DNA of 64,000 bases, taken from assembly GCA_025765615.1 (NCBI GenBank), contig JAIVFJ010000048.1, positions 1 through 64,000 on the forward strand, in the 5' to 3' direction. Positions 45,877-58,000 of this stretch are shown one piece after another (within the stretch, counting starts at the first letter, position 1; each line of letters begins with the position of its first letter). This stretch comes from Zopfochytrium polystomum. Taxonomy: Eukaryota > Chytridiomycota > Chytridiomycetes > Chytridiales > Chytridiaceae. The notes under the pieces were generated by a model. It had not been told where the DNA came from. It ran no database searches and worked only from the letters and a program-made list of their open reading frames with translations. A program made the position numbers and the translations under genes.

Positions 45877-48529
45877 ATGCCTCCTGTGGCGTCCCCAGCA
45901 GCGATCACCCCCTCCGAGACTGCCTTTACGCCCACCACCGCCCAGGAATCACGACCTCTCCTCGCTGCACTGCAGCCAGCAATCCCTTCTTCCACAGCGC
46001 CAATGTCGCTCCCCTTACCGAATCTGCGCCTTCCCCGAATGAAGCGTCGAAATGCGCTGCTCTCAATGTTCTTCCTGACTGCGTTGCTGATAGGTACATG
46101 CCAACCCACGCCTATAGCGGATCCATCATTGGCCGACTGTGCTAACGTCCCCTTAGCCAGTCCTTACTTTTACTTCCGCTTGTCAAGTCGTGGCAGCCCA
46201 TACGGTACAGTACTGGGGCTTGGAGCCGGAGACGGCAGCTCGACCGCTTAATTGGATCGGGACAAATTTTTGAAACTTTTCCTGTTCTCTCCAGAGCCTG
46301 TGCTCATTCGGGCGACGAATGGCGCCGTGTCATCCGAAAACCTGCTATGCAGCGAAGCTGGGATCGACATTTTGAAGAAGGGTGGTTCGGCGATGGATGC
46401 TGCCATCTCCACGTCGCTTTGTATTGGGGTGACGAATATGTACTCCAGCGGAATTGGCGGGTAGGATTAGTTTCAGAGGTTTCTTTTTTTTCCGAAGTTT
46501 GCTTCCCTCTGATTATTCCTGCGCTCATTTCATTCTAAGAGGAGGTTTCATGCTCGTGCGATCACCGAACTCGACTTATGAGTACATTGACTTCCGTGAA
46601 GAAGCCCCAGCGAAATCTTTCACCGATATGTATGAGAAAGACCCAAGGAAGGCGCAAGTTGGTGGGCTGGCAGTCGGCATACCGTGAGCGCATTCACTGG
46701 GTTATCTTTGCCAAGTGTAACAAAGGGCATATATTGCTGAATCAGGAGTGAGATTCGGGGGTTCGCCCAGGCTCACGAGAAGTACGGCAAGCTACCATGG
46801 AAGGACCTGTTTTCAGCAGCCATAAAGATCAGCGAAGATGGGTGGCCTGTGCACCACCGCTTGGCAATGATGATAAAGGTGACTGCCATTGCCTTTTCTC
46901 TCAACTGTTTAGCCTAATCAACTCATCGTTCGTTCCGTCGAAGAACTTCGAAAGCATAGTCGTCAATGATCCGGCGTTCGCGGAGGTGTTCGCTCCCGAA
47001 GGCGTCCCCCTTCAGGAAGGCCAGCTTATCAAGCGCGTCAAACTCGGCGCCACGTTACGCCGAATCGCTGAAGAGGGTCCGGATGTGTTCTATGAGGGCG
47101 AGATCGGAAAGAACTTGGTCAGAACCGCCACAGAGGCTGGTGGTATTCTGACAATGGAGGATATGAAGAATTACCGGGCCAAGGTAGAGGCAAACACTCT
47201 ACTATGTGCCTGTCGATACTGTGCTGACCTTGACTTACCTAGTTCATGAGACCGTTGGAAGGATTCTATCATGGCCGTCGAGTTATCACCACACCCGCAC
47301 CCACAAGTGGTGCGGTACTACTTAGCGTGTTGAATATCCTTGAGGGCTACAATATTGCGTCTGAGGGTAAAACCACTCTCTCCGTTCACCGGTGAGCGTA
47401 AAGATGCGCTTTCATTTAGATGTCTCATCGCGTTTCCCAAGGCTGGTGGAGGCATTAAAATTCGCGTTTGGTCAAAGGACTTTACTGGGAGATCCAGTGG
47501 ATGTAAGGACGCCGTGAATTCAGGACCCCAAGCCAACGAAACGTCCCACAGCCAGTCTACCGCAATATTACCATTTTGGAGAAGTGGATGCTTCAAAAGG
47601 AGCTGGCCAGCTTGATTCGACGGAACATTTCTGTGTCTAGAACGTTTGATCCGCCCTACTACCAACCGCGTTTCGAGGTGAAAGAAGATCACGGGACAAT
47701 GCATGTTTCAGTTCTTACATCCGAAGGTGAAGCAGTATCTCTTACAAGTACGGTGAGTTCCTCAGATACCACCTTTTGTGCACCTTTTGTAACTGTGTTG
47801 TCTCAGGTAAACTTGGTTTTTGGCGCACAGCTGATGGACCCCGTCACGGGCGTTATTTTGAACGACGAAATGGTGAAGTTTAGCCTTCAACATTATCTTC
47901 TTAACGCACGAACGAACTCTGCAAACTTTAGGATGACTTTTCCCTCCCTGGCGTCCCAAATGCGTTCGGCTTGGAGCCCTCTCCATACAACTACATTCAC
48001 CCTGGGAAGCGCCCTCTCTCGTCCTCTGTTCCTACTATCGTGGAACGCGATGGAGAGGTAGAAATGATTACTGGAGCTTCTGGTGGATCGCGAATCATCA
48101 CAGCGACGCTCCAGACTATTCTGAACGTGGTCGACTTTGGCATGGATTTGGCTCGAGCCACTGCGGAACCGAGGCTACACCATCAGTTGCAGCCGAACGA
48201 GGTGCGTCACTCTCTGATTTTTGCAATCTAACTGATAAACTTCTAGGTTTACGTCGAGTATGAATATGACAAAAGAATCACAAGAGAATTGGAATTGAAA
48301 GGACACAAGGTCAGTGTTTTAGTGTTTTATGGCGGTTGGCCAAAGCAAGCTGGTCGCTCGAAGCATGCCAAAAAGTTGTTCCTCAAAAAAAAAAACAAAA
48401 AAAAAACAGATAGTGCGATACCCTCCTGGATTCACCTTGACCGGAGTGGAAAGCATTTACAGGACAAAGGAGGGACTTTTATTGGCCTCATCGGACATGC
48501 GGAAAGGAGGCGTGAGCTCTGGGTGGTGA
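45877..48529 (+). CDS. Gamma-glutamyltransferase, membrane-anchored
   Basis: Twelve exons: 45877-46093, 46295-46460, 46540-46683, 46746-46878, 46944-47183, 47243-47366, 47420-47502, 47552-47752, 47807-47872, 47932-48201, 48247-48309, 48410-48529; 608 residues. A signal-anchor (ALLSMFFLTALLIGT) follows a short cytosolic tail. The large-subunit part has GAVSSENLLCSEAGIDILKK and YSSGIGGGGFMLV. The catalytic Thr starts the small subunit in DHGTMHVSVL, with STVNLVFGAQLMDP and ASGGSRI downstream; the end is MRKGGVSSGW. GGT cleaves glutathione and other gamma-glutamyl compounds, outside the cytosol or in the vacuole. The last acceptor follows an A/C tract and is less certain. Confidence 0.93.
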
Positions 48530-48955
48530 TGGGGTTAACTGGGCTGTTTCGGAGTCGAATTTGCGATGTATGCGGAACGCTTCGTCTCAAACTGAATGAA
48601 TATGTTCTGTTGCCAGCTCGGTTGTTATATGGTCATTCTTTTCTTTTGCAGCTGTGCCGCAATGACGGCCAACGTGGATGGTTTGCCTTGGCATTGATTA
48701 CCAGGCCTCCGGCCGCCACCGTCGAAGGATATATTACCGACGGACTTGATAACAAAAAAACACTGCACAGTTGAAAGAGGCTCAGCTACAACCCATTTCA
48801 TTGCGGAAGATTCGAGCAAGCACTTTCTACTGGCGTGGGGCCGGAACCAGTATGCACTACTGTCGCCACACACATTCTGTTGTCCATTAGATGCACTTAT
48901 CAGTTTTCATATATTCCATAGAAACCTCTGCTCCATTGACACACGGGGTACAATT
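48530..48955. other. Convergent intergenic spacer
   Basis: Between the 3' ends of the GGT and CCDC81-like genes. No gene seen. Confidence 0.4.
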
Positions 48956-51493
48956 CTACTTAATGGTTAACTCAGTCTTCTGCTGAATTCGTTGCTTTGC
49001 CCAAGCGTTCTCCAAGGACCGCCGAGTCAAATATTCCGTTCGTTTTATCGAGTGGAGGTCTTTTTCCAATCTGCAACCGTGGGATGATGAGGGCGAAGTA
49101 ACTAGAAGCGACAAGATTAAGCACTCACTCTTTTCGGGACAAAGCTAGCCGTTCCAGTGAGTGCTGTCTCTCCAATGCGGCCATTCTGGCCTCGTACTCT
49201 TGCCTTTGTTTGATAATGGCAAGCTGCTCCTGATACAACTGCTTAGCCTTTTCTTTCTGGTAAAGGAACATAAGACTCTCGCTTCTTGCAAACAGATTTT
49301 CTTTCATTGGTTCCCCGACGGCGCCTTCTTTTTGGCGAATTGTCTGCATCTTGATTTGCTCGGTTAGCGCCTCCTGCTGCTGCTGCCGCTTCTGAAGTTT
49401 TTGAAGGTGACTCTGGATTTCTACAATTTTGAACCTGGAAGACGACGTCACCAGCAGGTTAATCGTAAAGGCAAAGGACATGGAAATTGCGTAACTCACT
49501 CTCGGGCAAGACGCTCATTGAGCTCGCGGTCTTCCGCTTCCTTCAATGCCTTCTCCTTGAGTTTCCGCGTCAGCTTGATGGTCATCTGAGCGATAATTCG
49601 GTGGCGCAATATATCAGCAGCAGAAACATTGCAAGTTGTGAAGTTTTTCAAGAGGAAACAAAACCTGATCGTGGAGTCCCCGTGCAAGCTCTTTGGCCTG
49701 CTGAACTCTGTCTGGTGGGGGTCCGCGGTTCTCGAAAAGGTTTCCCATGGGAAGGTTTTTCTGCTCTTTTCGTCGCTGTAGCTCCTGTTCAAGCATCAGA
49801 TTTTCATTCGGCCGTGAAGCAATCAGCCCTGCCATCATACCTTGTCCTCAGCCTTAGCGTGATTGTACTGGGCGGTACTGATTGCAGCGCGCAACTTCGA
49901 CATTTCAACGTCCTGTTTTGGTCGGTTGGGGAATTTGATTGGCGCTTAATTAAGTCGCGGAAATAGTAGCACCACATGAATGGCAGGATTCCACCTACTT
50001 TGATTTGACGCATGTGATCACGATCAACTTCCAGCGACAGGTGGAGCAGCATCTTGTCTTGCTCTTTCTCCTTCTTTGCGAGTTGCTCTCGGACCTCAAT
50101 GACTGGCATTCCCATCTGTCTACAAATGGGACACTTGATATCGCTCCAAAGCCGGTCACCAGAGTGAGGGTGAGTGTGGACTCCTGCAAACGCGGGCTTG
50201 CGGTTAGTTACCATGTTAAAGAGGTTCAGTCCAACGAGCCCACCCCTCACAAAGTCTTACCGCCTCGGTTTATGAGATGCGCAATGCTGATGTGTGCCTT
50301 TGAATGCTCTTGCTCTGGGAGCGGAAGCTCTTGGTCCTCTGGAAAGGAAGTTGACTGGGATGTTCTTATTGAGGTGGACACTCCCTCACCGTGGTCCGTT
50401 GGGCAGGGTGACTTCGCCTCTGTCGTTGCTGGATCCGCTCCAGGCGGACCTGGGTCTTGTTCTGGAACGTCGCGTGTGGGAGTTTTCTCGGTCCCAGAAT
50501 TCGCGGGAGGAGGTGAGATAGGAGGTGGATTTAATTCTTTAGACTCGCTTTCCGTCGCTTTGTCCAAGGATGATTTTTCTTTCAAGCTTTATGCGAGAAG
50601 GAACTTAATACCGGCAAGCGCATCTTCTTGTTACCTATTCATCCTGTCGCTGACGGTTTCAATAAAATCCGGATAAAAGCTATGAGGTATGCAAATAAGG
50701 ATTGATATTTTAGAAGGAAGCAGGGATTCCGCACCGAAGCTTTATCTCTCGATTTTGAAAGTAGAGTCGGCCGAGGTTGGAAAAAGGAAGAACCACAGTG
50801 GACCCTTTTTTCAACACTCGAAATAGCGCATGCACAATGTCCTTTAAGGCCGCTTCAATCTCGTCGCGACCAAACCCACTCTGGCTCGCGACTGCCGCAA
50901 AGTTCAAGGGTTCTGCCGCTTGAACCCCAGCTGCGAGTGAAGAGGCGAAAAAGAGGGGAAGGGGCAAATTGAAGCAACTGTGAGGTTGGCTTGGGCTAGT
51001 TAGAATGCGAACACTTACCCGTTCCGACTGTCCGGCTGACGTGGTAGCCACCGACTTTTGACCACGTTTGAGAGGGTAAGAAAAAGGGTATGTACACATC
51101 GACGTCTTCTGCGGAAGCCTGCTTTACGCGTTTGATGTGAAACGATCCGAAACCCGGAAAGTTGATAGACTGTATCGCGATGAGGAGAGTCAGAGTGACT
51201 GAAGATATCCAACTATGTGTTTGCGGTATTGAAATCTGCAGACCTTTCGTAGGGCAAGTTGATTGTGAACAAACAGCGTCGACTCCTTCCATAGGTCCAG
51301 GAGCTCTGGAAACAATAAAAAAAGAAAAAAAAACAGCCGAAAAAGCTCGTTTAGTGCAATCAAGCAAACCAATCTCCACAAGCCTTCCTCTTAATTACCA
51401 CGCACCAATCTGACCGAGGGTTGAAAAGCGTTTGGACTTCGGAATGGACTCACTGACTATGCGAACGATGTCTTCGAAACCAAGTCTCTCCAT
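48956..51493 (-). CDS. CCDC81-like protein (HU-fold plus coiled coil)
   Basis: Twelve exons (51406-51493, 51244-51305, 51019-51169, 50735-50930, 50635-50679, 50261-50586, 49999-50183, 49841-49912, 49665-49784, 49500-49585, 49129-49434, 48956-49070); 583 residues against about 650 in human CCDC81. The N-terminal half has two domains of the HU-like type: FSTLGQI…ALRKSINFPGFGSFHIKR and LNFAAVASQSGFGRDEIEAA with PFSNLGRLYFQNREIKLRFY. A Pro/Glu-rich linker, a CPICRQMG mini zinc site and a long Gln/Glu/Lys coiled coil follow, ending in basic helical sequence. I know this family from ciliated eukaryotes, where human CCDC81 is linked to centrosomes and cilia, so the gene suggests that this organism builds a flagellum. 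Confidence 0.85.
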
Positions 51494-52189
51494 ACTTTCG
51501 AATATCGCTTGTTGTAATAGCACAGCGTGGAGCGGAACAAGGAGCGTACTTTGCAGCGTGCTGTCGTTATCCTAACCCTCTTTCCGCGCAGGCGCGCCCT
51601 CGGGCAATTCGGCTTATGTGGTCTCGTCAATCAGCTATCGATGAGATCGGGCCGTACCAGTTGGGAGATTCGATTTGCAAGAGTGAGGTCCAACGCAACT
51701 CAACTCTTCAAATCAGTCGCTCCGGCGCTCGTCTGATGGCCGCTACTATCAACCTTTGGGCGTTTGATCAGGGACGAATATCTTTTTTTCGCTTTTTGAG
51801 TGTATTTAATTTAGACAGGTGGGTACCAGCACTTGCTTCGAAAAACGAAAAGTATATATTAGTTGCCCCAGTGATGGAAGTTGAGTAAAAAGAAAAAGGC
51901 GGCCCGCAAAAGCCTCGGAGGGCTCGTGTTCCAGAAGAACCCCGCGCAAGTATGCGCCGGGAACTATCGTGGGGGCACTGTTTTAAAAGCTTTAGTACAA
52001 AGTGCATAAGAGACGTGTTTCCTCGTCGTCTTGAAAGAAATTTAGCTGCATATTGCGGGAAGGAGTCCGAGGGAGGTCAAGTAACAGCGCCTGGAGCTTT
52101 GGTTCGTCAGCGTGCGTGCCTGCTGCTGAGGGGAGCGGGACAGGGACCTTGAAGAAGAGGCGGCAGCCGGCTCTCTCTCTGTCTCTCTG

Positions 52190-52255
<66 letters not shown>

Positions 52256-52454
52256 TCCTTGTTTGCGGCCGTCTGCCCGTGAACCGGTTGTTGCACATGA
52301 ACACCTCGGCACAGTTTCTTCCAAACGAGAAACGCAACACAGCCCGCGCGCCCCCAGCTGCTCCCTGCATAAAAAGTACCAACATGCAAAAGAAAAAGAA
52401 AAAGAAAAAGAAGAATGAAAAGAAAAAAAAAAGAAAAAATTACAAAACAAAATA
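51494..52454. promoter_or_regulatory. Divergent intergenic region with CT microsatellite
   Basis: Between the CCDC81-like start and VMS1. A CT repeat runs about 52170-52253; an A-rich stretch (52386-52452) leads to the VMS1 ATG. A frame at 51616-51888 shows no recognised domain and I do not call it. Confidence 0.5.
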
Positions 52455-54973
52455 ATGGCAACGGCCACCAGCAAGGAACCCACCAGCCCTTCCTCGTCGT
52501 CGTCGTTGTCGTTGTCGTTCTCGCTTTTTGCCGTCCCTCCCGCCATCCTCGCTGGCATCGCACGGGGGGGCGCTCCAGGACCAGGGGTGATTGCGATAGC
52601 CAGCGGAACGGCATCATCTGCCGCTGCCAGCGACGATGCAAATGCGGCGATCGGCGTCCTCGGCCTCGTCGTCGATCCGTCCGCTGCTTCGCCCTCACCA
52701 AGCTGCTCGACGTGTGGACATCCCCAGTTCGACACGACAGAGAGCCAACGCGCGCATTTTCGAACGGACTGGCACCGCTACAACCTGAAGCGCAAGCTCG
52801 CCGGTTTGGCACCAGTCGCAGAGGAAAGGTTTGAAGAGCTTGTTGACCTCAGCAGCATCGAGGCATCGGACTCTTCTCCGGAAGAGTCAGAAAGTTCGAA
52901 CGAGGACGAAGGTACCGACTATGCGAGCCTGAGCACCCTCTCAAAGAAGGGAACAGCAGTGTCAGACGCCGCAATAGCCGCCCAGCTTGAACGTGACATT
53001 CAGCTGGCGTCGGCAGACACGACGTCAGAGGAGCAAGGTCAAGTATCAAACAGATCAATGCCGCACGAACAAGCTGGATCTCCATTCGTTGCCTTCGTCC
53101 TCGATCCGGTGCCGTTGTCCTTGAGTACTGATGAGGGGGAGAGGTACGCCTTGATCGCTTACAAGAATGTCCTTCGGCATCCCAGCCTCGCCAGAGGAAA
53201 ACATTGGGCGGACGAGACCGAGATGAGCAATCAATGGGTGAACGCCCTGCGAAGCCTTCAGACTCCCTCTCCTGCCCCGACCTCCGGTCGCCCAACGTGG
53301 CTCTTGATGCTCATGGGAGGGGGCCACTTTGCGGCTGCTGTCTTTGAGTGCGGAGGTCCCGGGGAGCTGAAACCCATTCGGCATAAAACCTTCCATCGCT
53401 ACACAACGAGAAGAAAACAAGGCGGTGCCCAGAGCAGGTGATTGCACGGTTGCCGCAAGCCGATCGCTCTTAACAGTTCAACTCTTCGCAGTATGGACAA
53501 CGCAAAAGGGAAAGCAAACTCAGCCGGGTCCGCTTTACGTCGGTACAACGAACAGGCCCTTGAGGTGATTCGTTGATCCACTACCCTTTGCGTCTTACAT
53601 CCTTTTCAGCAAGATATCAAGAATTTGTTGACAGAATGGTCTGATGTCGTGAAATCATCCCAGCTGGTCTTTTTTCATGCTGCAACTCGGACGAGACGCG
53701 CAATCTTCTTCGACGGCGGCCTCCTCTCCCTGACCGATACCCGCGTCCGCACATTCCCCTTTGTGACACGTCGACCGACGCTTTCAGAGCTAACACGGTG
53801 TTTCCGCACGCTGACCACCGTTCGGATCGTGCCTCTGCCTAAACACGATGCGCCGAAGGTTCCAAAGGACGACGTCAGCCCCTTGCCAGCAAAGCAACAA
53901 ATTCCTGCTCCGGTGGCCCCCGCCGCAAAGAATGATATCCCGGACGGCTTTCAACGACTCTTGGATCTTGCGAGACGAGGGAAAACTGCAATGTTACGAT
54001 CTGCGCTTATATCGCGCTATTCGAACGAACCGGAGAAGTTGTCTCAAGGCGCTAGCACCCGCGTGCCGGACTCTGCTGGCACTTCATTGCTTCACGTTGC
54101 AAGTTCTTGCGGACATGCGGGCTGTGTAGCAATGCTACTTGCACCTCCCTTGACAGCGGCTGAAGAAGCCAGTGGGTCTGTGGATGGCGAACCCGCGAAG
54201 CCAGCAATTCAAGGTGTTGGAGCCGACCCAACAATCCGGGAGGAAGGTGGTCGGCACAGGACGCCGTATGAGGTCGCAGATGACCGCGAGGTTCGTGATG
54301 CGTTTCGGCGGGCGTTCGCATCAGACACTTCTGGACGGTGGGACTGGATAGGCGGTGCTCGAGTGCCCTCTGCTCTGTCTGGGGAGTTGGAGGAGAGGCA
54401 GAAGGAACGTGAACGGGAGAAGAAGAAACGCATGAAGGAACGCCATCAGCAACAGCAGCAGCAGAGGAAAGAAGTTGACCAAGAGACTCAGCTCGCTTTG
54501 GCAAAGGCCGCGGCTGATGCCGAAGAGAAGCGCCAAAAGGAGGAAGCTGCAAGAGCAGAGCGGGCCAAGCGAGTTGCCGTCATGGGACGGCTGAGCGAAC
54601 GGGACAGAGAATCCGCAGGCATGACTCCAGAAAGAAGAGCACTGCTGGACCGAGAAAAAAGGTTTGTGATTCTCCATGGTTTGGGAACATGCCGTGACCT
54701 TTCCAACGCAGGGCTTTGGCGGCTGAGTCTCGTCTACGAGCGCAACAGAACAAATGCTCTGCTTGCTCGAACCCGTTCGAAGGACCTACTTTTGACAAGT
54801 TTCAGTTCCGGTACTGCTCTATGGAGTGCCTATTAGTAAGTGCAATCGACCAGCGCGCAATCATCACTGAGCTTCGCGGTAGGACCAAAAACTCCTTCAC
54901 GACAGCAAATAGTTCAATGGTTTATTTTAATTTTTTTCGATTGGGTGCATTTTGCCGCCAGGAATTTTTTTAA
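52455..54973 (+). CDS. VMS1: VMS1/ANKZF1-type peptidyl-tRNA endonuclease/hydrolase
   Basis: Exons 52455-53437, 53492-53564, 53610-54661 and from 54712; about 789 residues if read to the stop at 54971. An N-terminal C2H2 finger (CSTCGHPQFDTTESQRAHF, then H-R-Y) precedes the VLRF1 domain with GGHFAAAVFE, KTFHRYTTRRKQGGAQS and VVKSSQLVFFHAATRTRR. The GGxQ-like loop contains the Gln needed for release activity. An ankyrin stretch (TSLLHVASSCGHAGCVAMLL), a Lys/Glu coiled coil and a C-terminal CSACSNPFEG…CSMEC zinc site follow. The family frees stalled nascent chains from 60S ribosomes in the RQC pathway and protects mitochondria. The last exon may be spliced differently after 54837, since the usual final His is not seen. 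Confidence 0.9.
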
Positions 54974-55426
54974 TAAACCGTGGACGGTGGTCCCAAATTT
55001 TTTTCATCTGCGTTCAACAAGTGGTTCGACGTTCGCTTGAACCAAAGGAGGGGACGCCACCAGCCTCCACCAATCAGACAGACGCTCGAGGTTGTCTCGC
55101 CTGGTTGACCTTTGGGCTGTCTGTCTCTCGATCTGTCTGGATGTCTACCCTCTCTTTCCAAAAGCCCTCTTCCTCCTCCACCCACCAAGCACCAACCAAC
55201 CCTCGTCTTCTCACTTGACCCTCGCCCCCCACCCACACACACTACACCCACACACACACACACACACACACACAGCGCCACCGGTGCCAACAAAAACAAA
55301 AAGCCGAAAAGTGAAAAGGACGTGGGGGGAACGAGGCTATAAATACCGAGCCATGCCCATCACTAATCGCCAGCGTCAGAAGAGCAGTTAGTTCCTTCCA
55401 CACACACCCACTCTTCAACTGACGAA
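54974..55426. promoter_or_regulatory. Tyrosinase upstream region with TATA box and CA repeat
   Basis: TATAAATA at 55338-55345 lies about 82 bp before the tyrosinase ATG and is the clearest TATA box in the window. A CA repeat occupies about 55230-55274. A possible transcript leader of some 50-60 nt is implied. Confidence 0.6.
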
Positions 55427-57687
55427 ATGGCGCAACCCATCGTGCTTGCCCAACAGAACCTGCAGCCTGGCACTGGTAAGCCCGCATTGGACAGGGGTGA
55501 CTTTGGACTTGCTTGTGTGCCTCTTCACGAAACCCACCCCATGCATTTCTTCACACCTCACCTCGCCACAACGCAGCCACATCTTCTTTATGCACTGTCC
55601 TTCGCTGGCCAGTAGCTAATTTTCGCTTCCTTTCTTCCCAGCAATCGCGCGGCAGGAAGTCATCGCTTATCTTGGCCCCAACCCAGTGGACCCGAAGCAG
55701 CGCGATCTTTTCCTTCAGGCTTTCGCGTCAATCTGCAAGAAAGATTATCGCGACCCCCGGTCCTTCGCTCAGATTGCAGGCATCCACGGCCTTCCGAACG
55801 CGCCTTACGACCAATATCCCGAAAGGAAGCCCGGTGGCGGTTATTGTGTCCACGGAGGAATTCTTTTCCCCACATGGTTCGTTGGTGACCTTTCTGTGCC
55901 CAGTTTTCTCTGACAAGCCCCGTCAGGCACCGCCCCTACATTTGCCTCATTGAGAAAGTTATCGCCGAAGAAGCTCTCCTGATTGCCAGGACTTACACGA
56001 GCGACCAACAGGCATGGGTTGCTGCTGCCCAAAAGATCAAGTTCCCGTACTGGGACTGGTCAGCTGCCCAGTCTATCAATGGAGTTCCTTCGGTATTCAC
56101 CGACGAAACCGTTACCATCAATGCCGCACCCTCGGGCAACCCCGTGCGAATCCCGAACCCCCTTTACTCTTTCGAGATTCCGAGGGAGATCCTGGCAACT
56201 TTCCCCCCGCAACTCAGACAGTACCCCAAGACCGTCCGCTACCCTACGACGCAAGGTCCTGATGCGAAGAGTAACATTGCCGAACTTCAGCGGTAAAACG
56301 CATGACTGTTTTTTGTGATGGCACCTCCACTAACATTATAGCTTCTTCTTGATGCACTGCAGTGGGTTCACCTCCATGGTTCACCAAATCCGAGCAATGA
56401 CGCGTGTCCTATTCGACGGGACTGTCGAAAGCTGGATTGATTTTAGTAACCACACCATGGACAACTCTTCCAACCGACCGGGCAACTATCACTCTTTGGA
56501 GTTTATTCATGACAACATCCACGGCATGGTTGGAGGGGGTGGCCAGATGAGCAACCCGGACACCGCAGCCTTCGACCCGATTTTCTTCTTCCACCACTGC
56601 AACGTTGATAGGCTCTTGTCCATTTATGAGACCGCATTCGACAACTGGGTGCCACCGACTGACACAGCGAAGCCACTCGGTCCTTTCCGCAAAGCGAACG
56701 GGACGAATCTGCAGCAGATTACTTGGACCTCCAGTGACTGTCGCGAAACTGAGTAAGTGTTACCAATAGTTTTGCCTCATTGGAGCATGACCGCATTTCT
56801 TACATTTTCGTAGGTACCTTGGTTACACTTACCCGGAACTCAAGCTGAAAGGCCTTGCTCTTCAGCAGGCTACTTTGGCGTTGTACGCCCCGCGAAGTAG
56901 CCGTCCGCAAGCTCCGGTCCAGCAACCCGCTCCAGTCCAGCAACCCGCACAGCCCGTAAAGCCCTCGCAGCCCCCATCGCAGCCTGTTCCTCCTGCCGCT
57001 CGGCCCCCCGCTCAGCAGCCTATGGTCCCACCTCCCGCTGAGCCGGTCCGGCCCCACAACACATCAAGCGAGCAAGATGCGATCAGTGCTTTGCTTTCGC
57101 GGTTCCATCTTGATTTCTTCCATCCGTCCTTCAGTGCCAGCCGCGAGGTGCCGGCCACAACGACTCGGGGCGTCCCTCACGCGCACGACCCGCACGCCCA
57201 CGACCCTCACCGTGAAAACTCTGCAGCTGGCATCCACGCCGACTCACTTCCTAGCGTTACCGAAGTGTACGCTCACATTAGTGTGTTGCGCAATGCGCTG
57301 AAGGGACCATTCAGCGTTGTCTTCACAGCCCACGGAGAAACAGCCGCGACCTTCTTCGTCTTTGCTCGCGCCGCTCCCGAACTCTGTGACAACTGTGTCC
57401 AGACGGACAAGGAGAATGTATCTGGAGCACTGGACATTACTCGTGCATTGACCTTGCCGGATGGAACGCTAGTTCCCGCAAACCAATGGGGAAGTATTCT
57501 CACAGTCGCCGTTATGCAGTACGGTCGTCAAGTCCCTCTGGCCCAAGTGCCTTCTTTGAAGATTCACTTCCGCAAGTCTGTCATCAACCACGGCGGGAAT
57601 AGGTTGACGCCTTCTCCTAGTGGTCGCACATACCACCATATGCGCCGCTGGGACGACGATGGTCTTATCACCCTCCTCTCTCACTGA
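55427..57687 (+). CDS. Fungal-type tyrosinase (polyphenol oxidase)
   Basis: Five exons: 55427-55475, 55642-55876, 55927-56292, 56342-56752, 56814-57687; 644 residues. CuA histidines are seen in AQIAGIHG (His65), YCVHGG (His87) and PTWHRPYL (His96). CuB is formed by FIHDNIHGMVGG (His273, His277) and FFFHHCNVDR (His301/302). Three copper ligands per site are therefore present. After an EYLGYTYPEL block comes a Pro/Gln repeat linker (about 340-390), a His-rich patch and a C-terminal domain with GPFSVVFTAHGETAATFFVF. That domain resembles the lid of fungal tyrosinases, normally cleaved off to activate the enzyme. No signal peptide is visible, as usual for cytosolic pro-tyrosinases. It would oxidise phenols to quinones for melanin. 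Confidence 0.93.
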
Positions 57688-58000
57688 GGGGTCTTCGATA
57701 GCACCTTCCTCTTATTTTCCACACGAACTTTCTTCCACTGCATTCTTACTTCCTTTTGTGAATGGACCGAAACCTCCTTACCATTTTGATCGCTCGGTCT
57801 GCCAATTCGTCGCCCCGCTGTTACCTTTTCCTTTTTCTGAACCCTTTCCTCCCCCGTCGCACCGAAAGTGGCGCGTAGAGTACATATCTCAGGGAGTGGA
57901 CGCGTTTTGTGGCGATGTTCTCCTGTTTGCTTTGTGCACGAAAGTGTCACAATAAAAGCACCATATCGCCCAACACAAATTTGGAAAGTGAGCGCGACAA
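57688..58000. other. Convergent intergenic spacer
   Basis: 313 bp between the tyrosinase stop and the cyclase-like gene stop. AATAAA at about 57951-57956 could serve as a polyadenylation signal for tyrosinase. Confidence 0.4.

Noticed and set aside
51616..51888. Small gene upstream of the CCDC81-like start
   Set aside because: No recognised domain, no clear splice context and a run-through into T-rich sequence; not supported.
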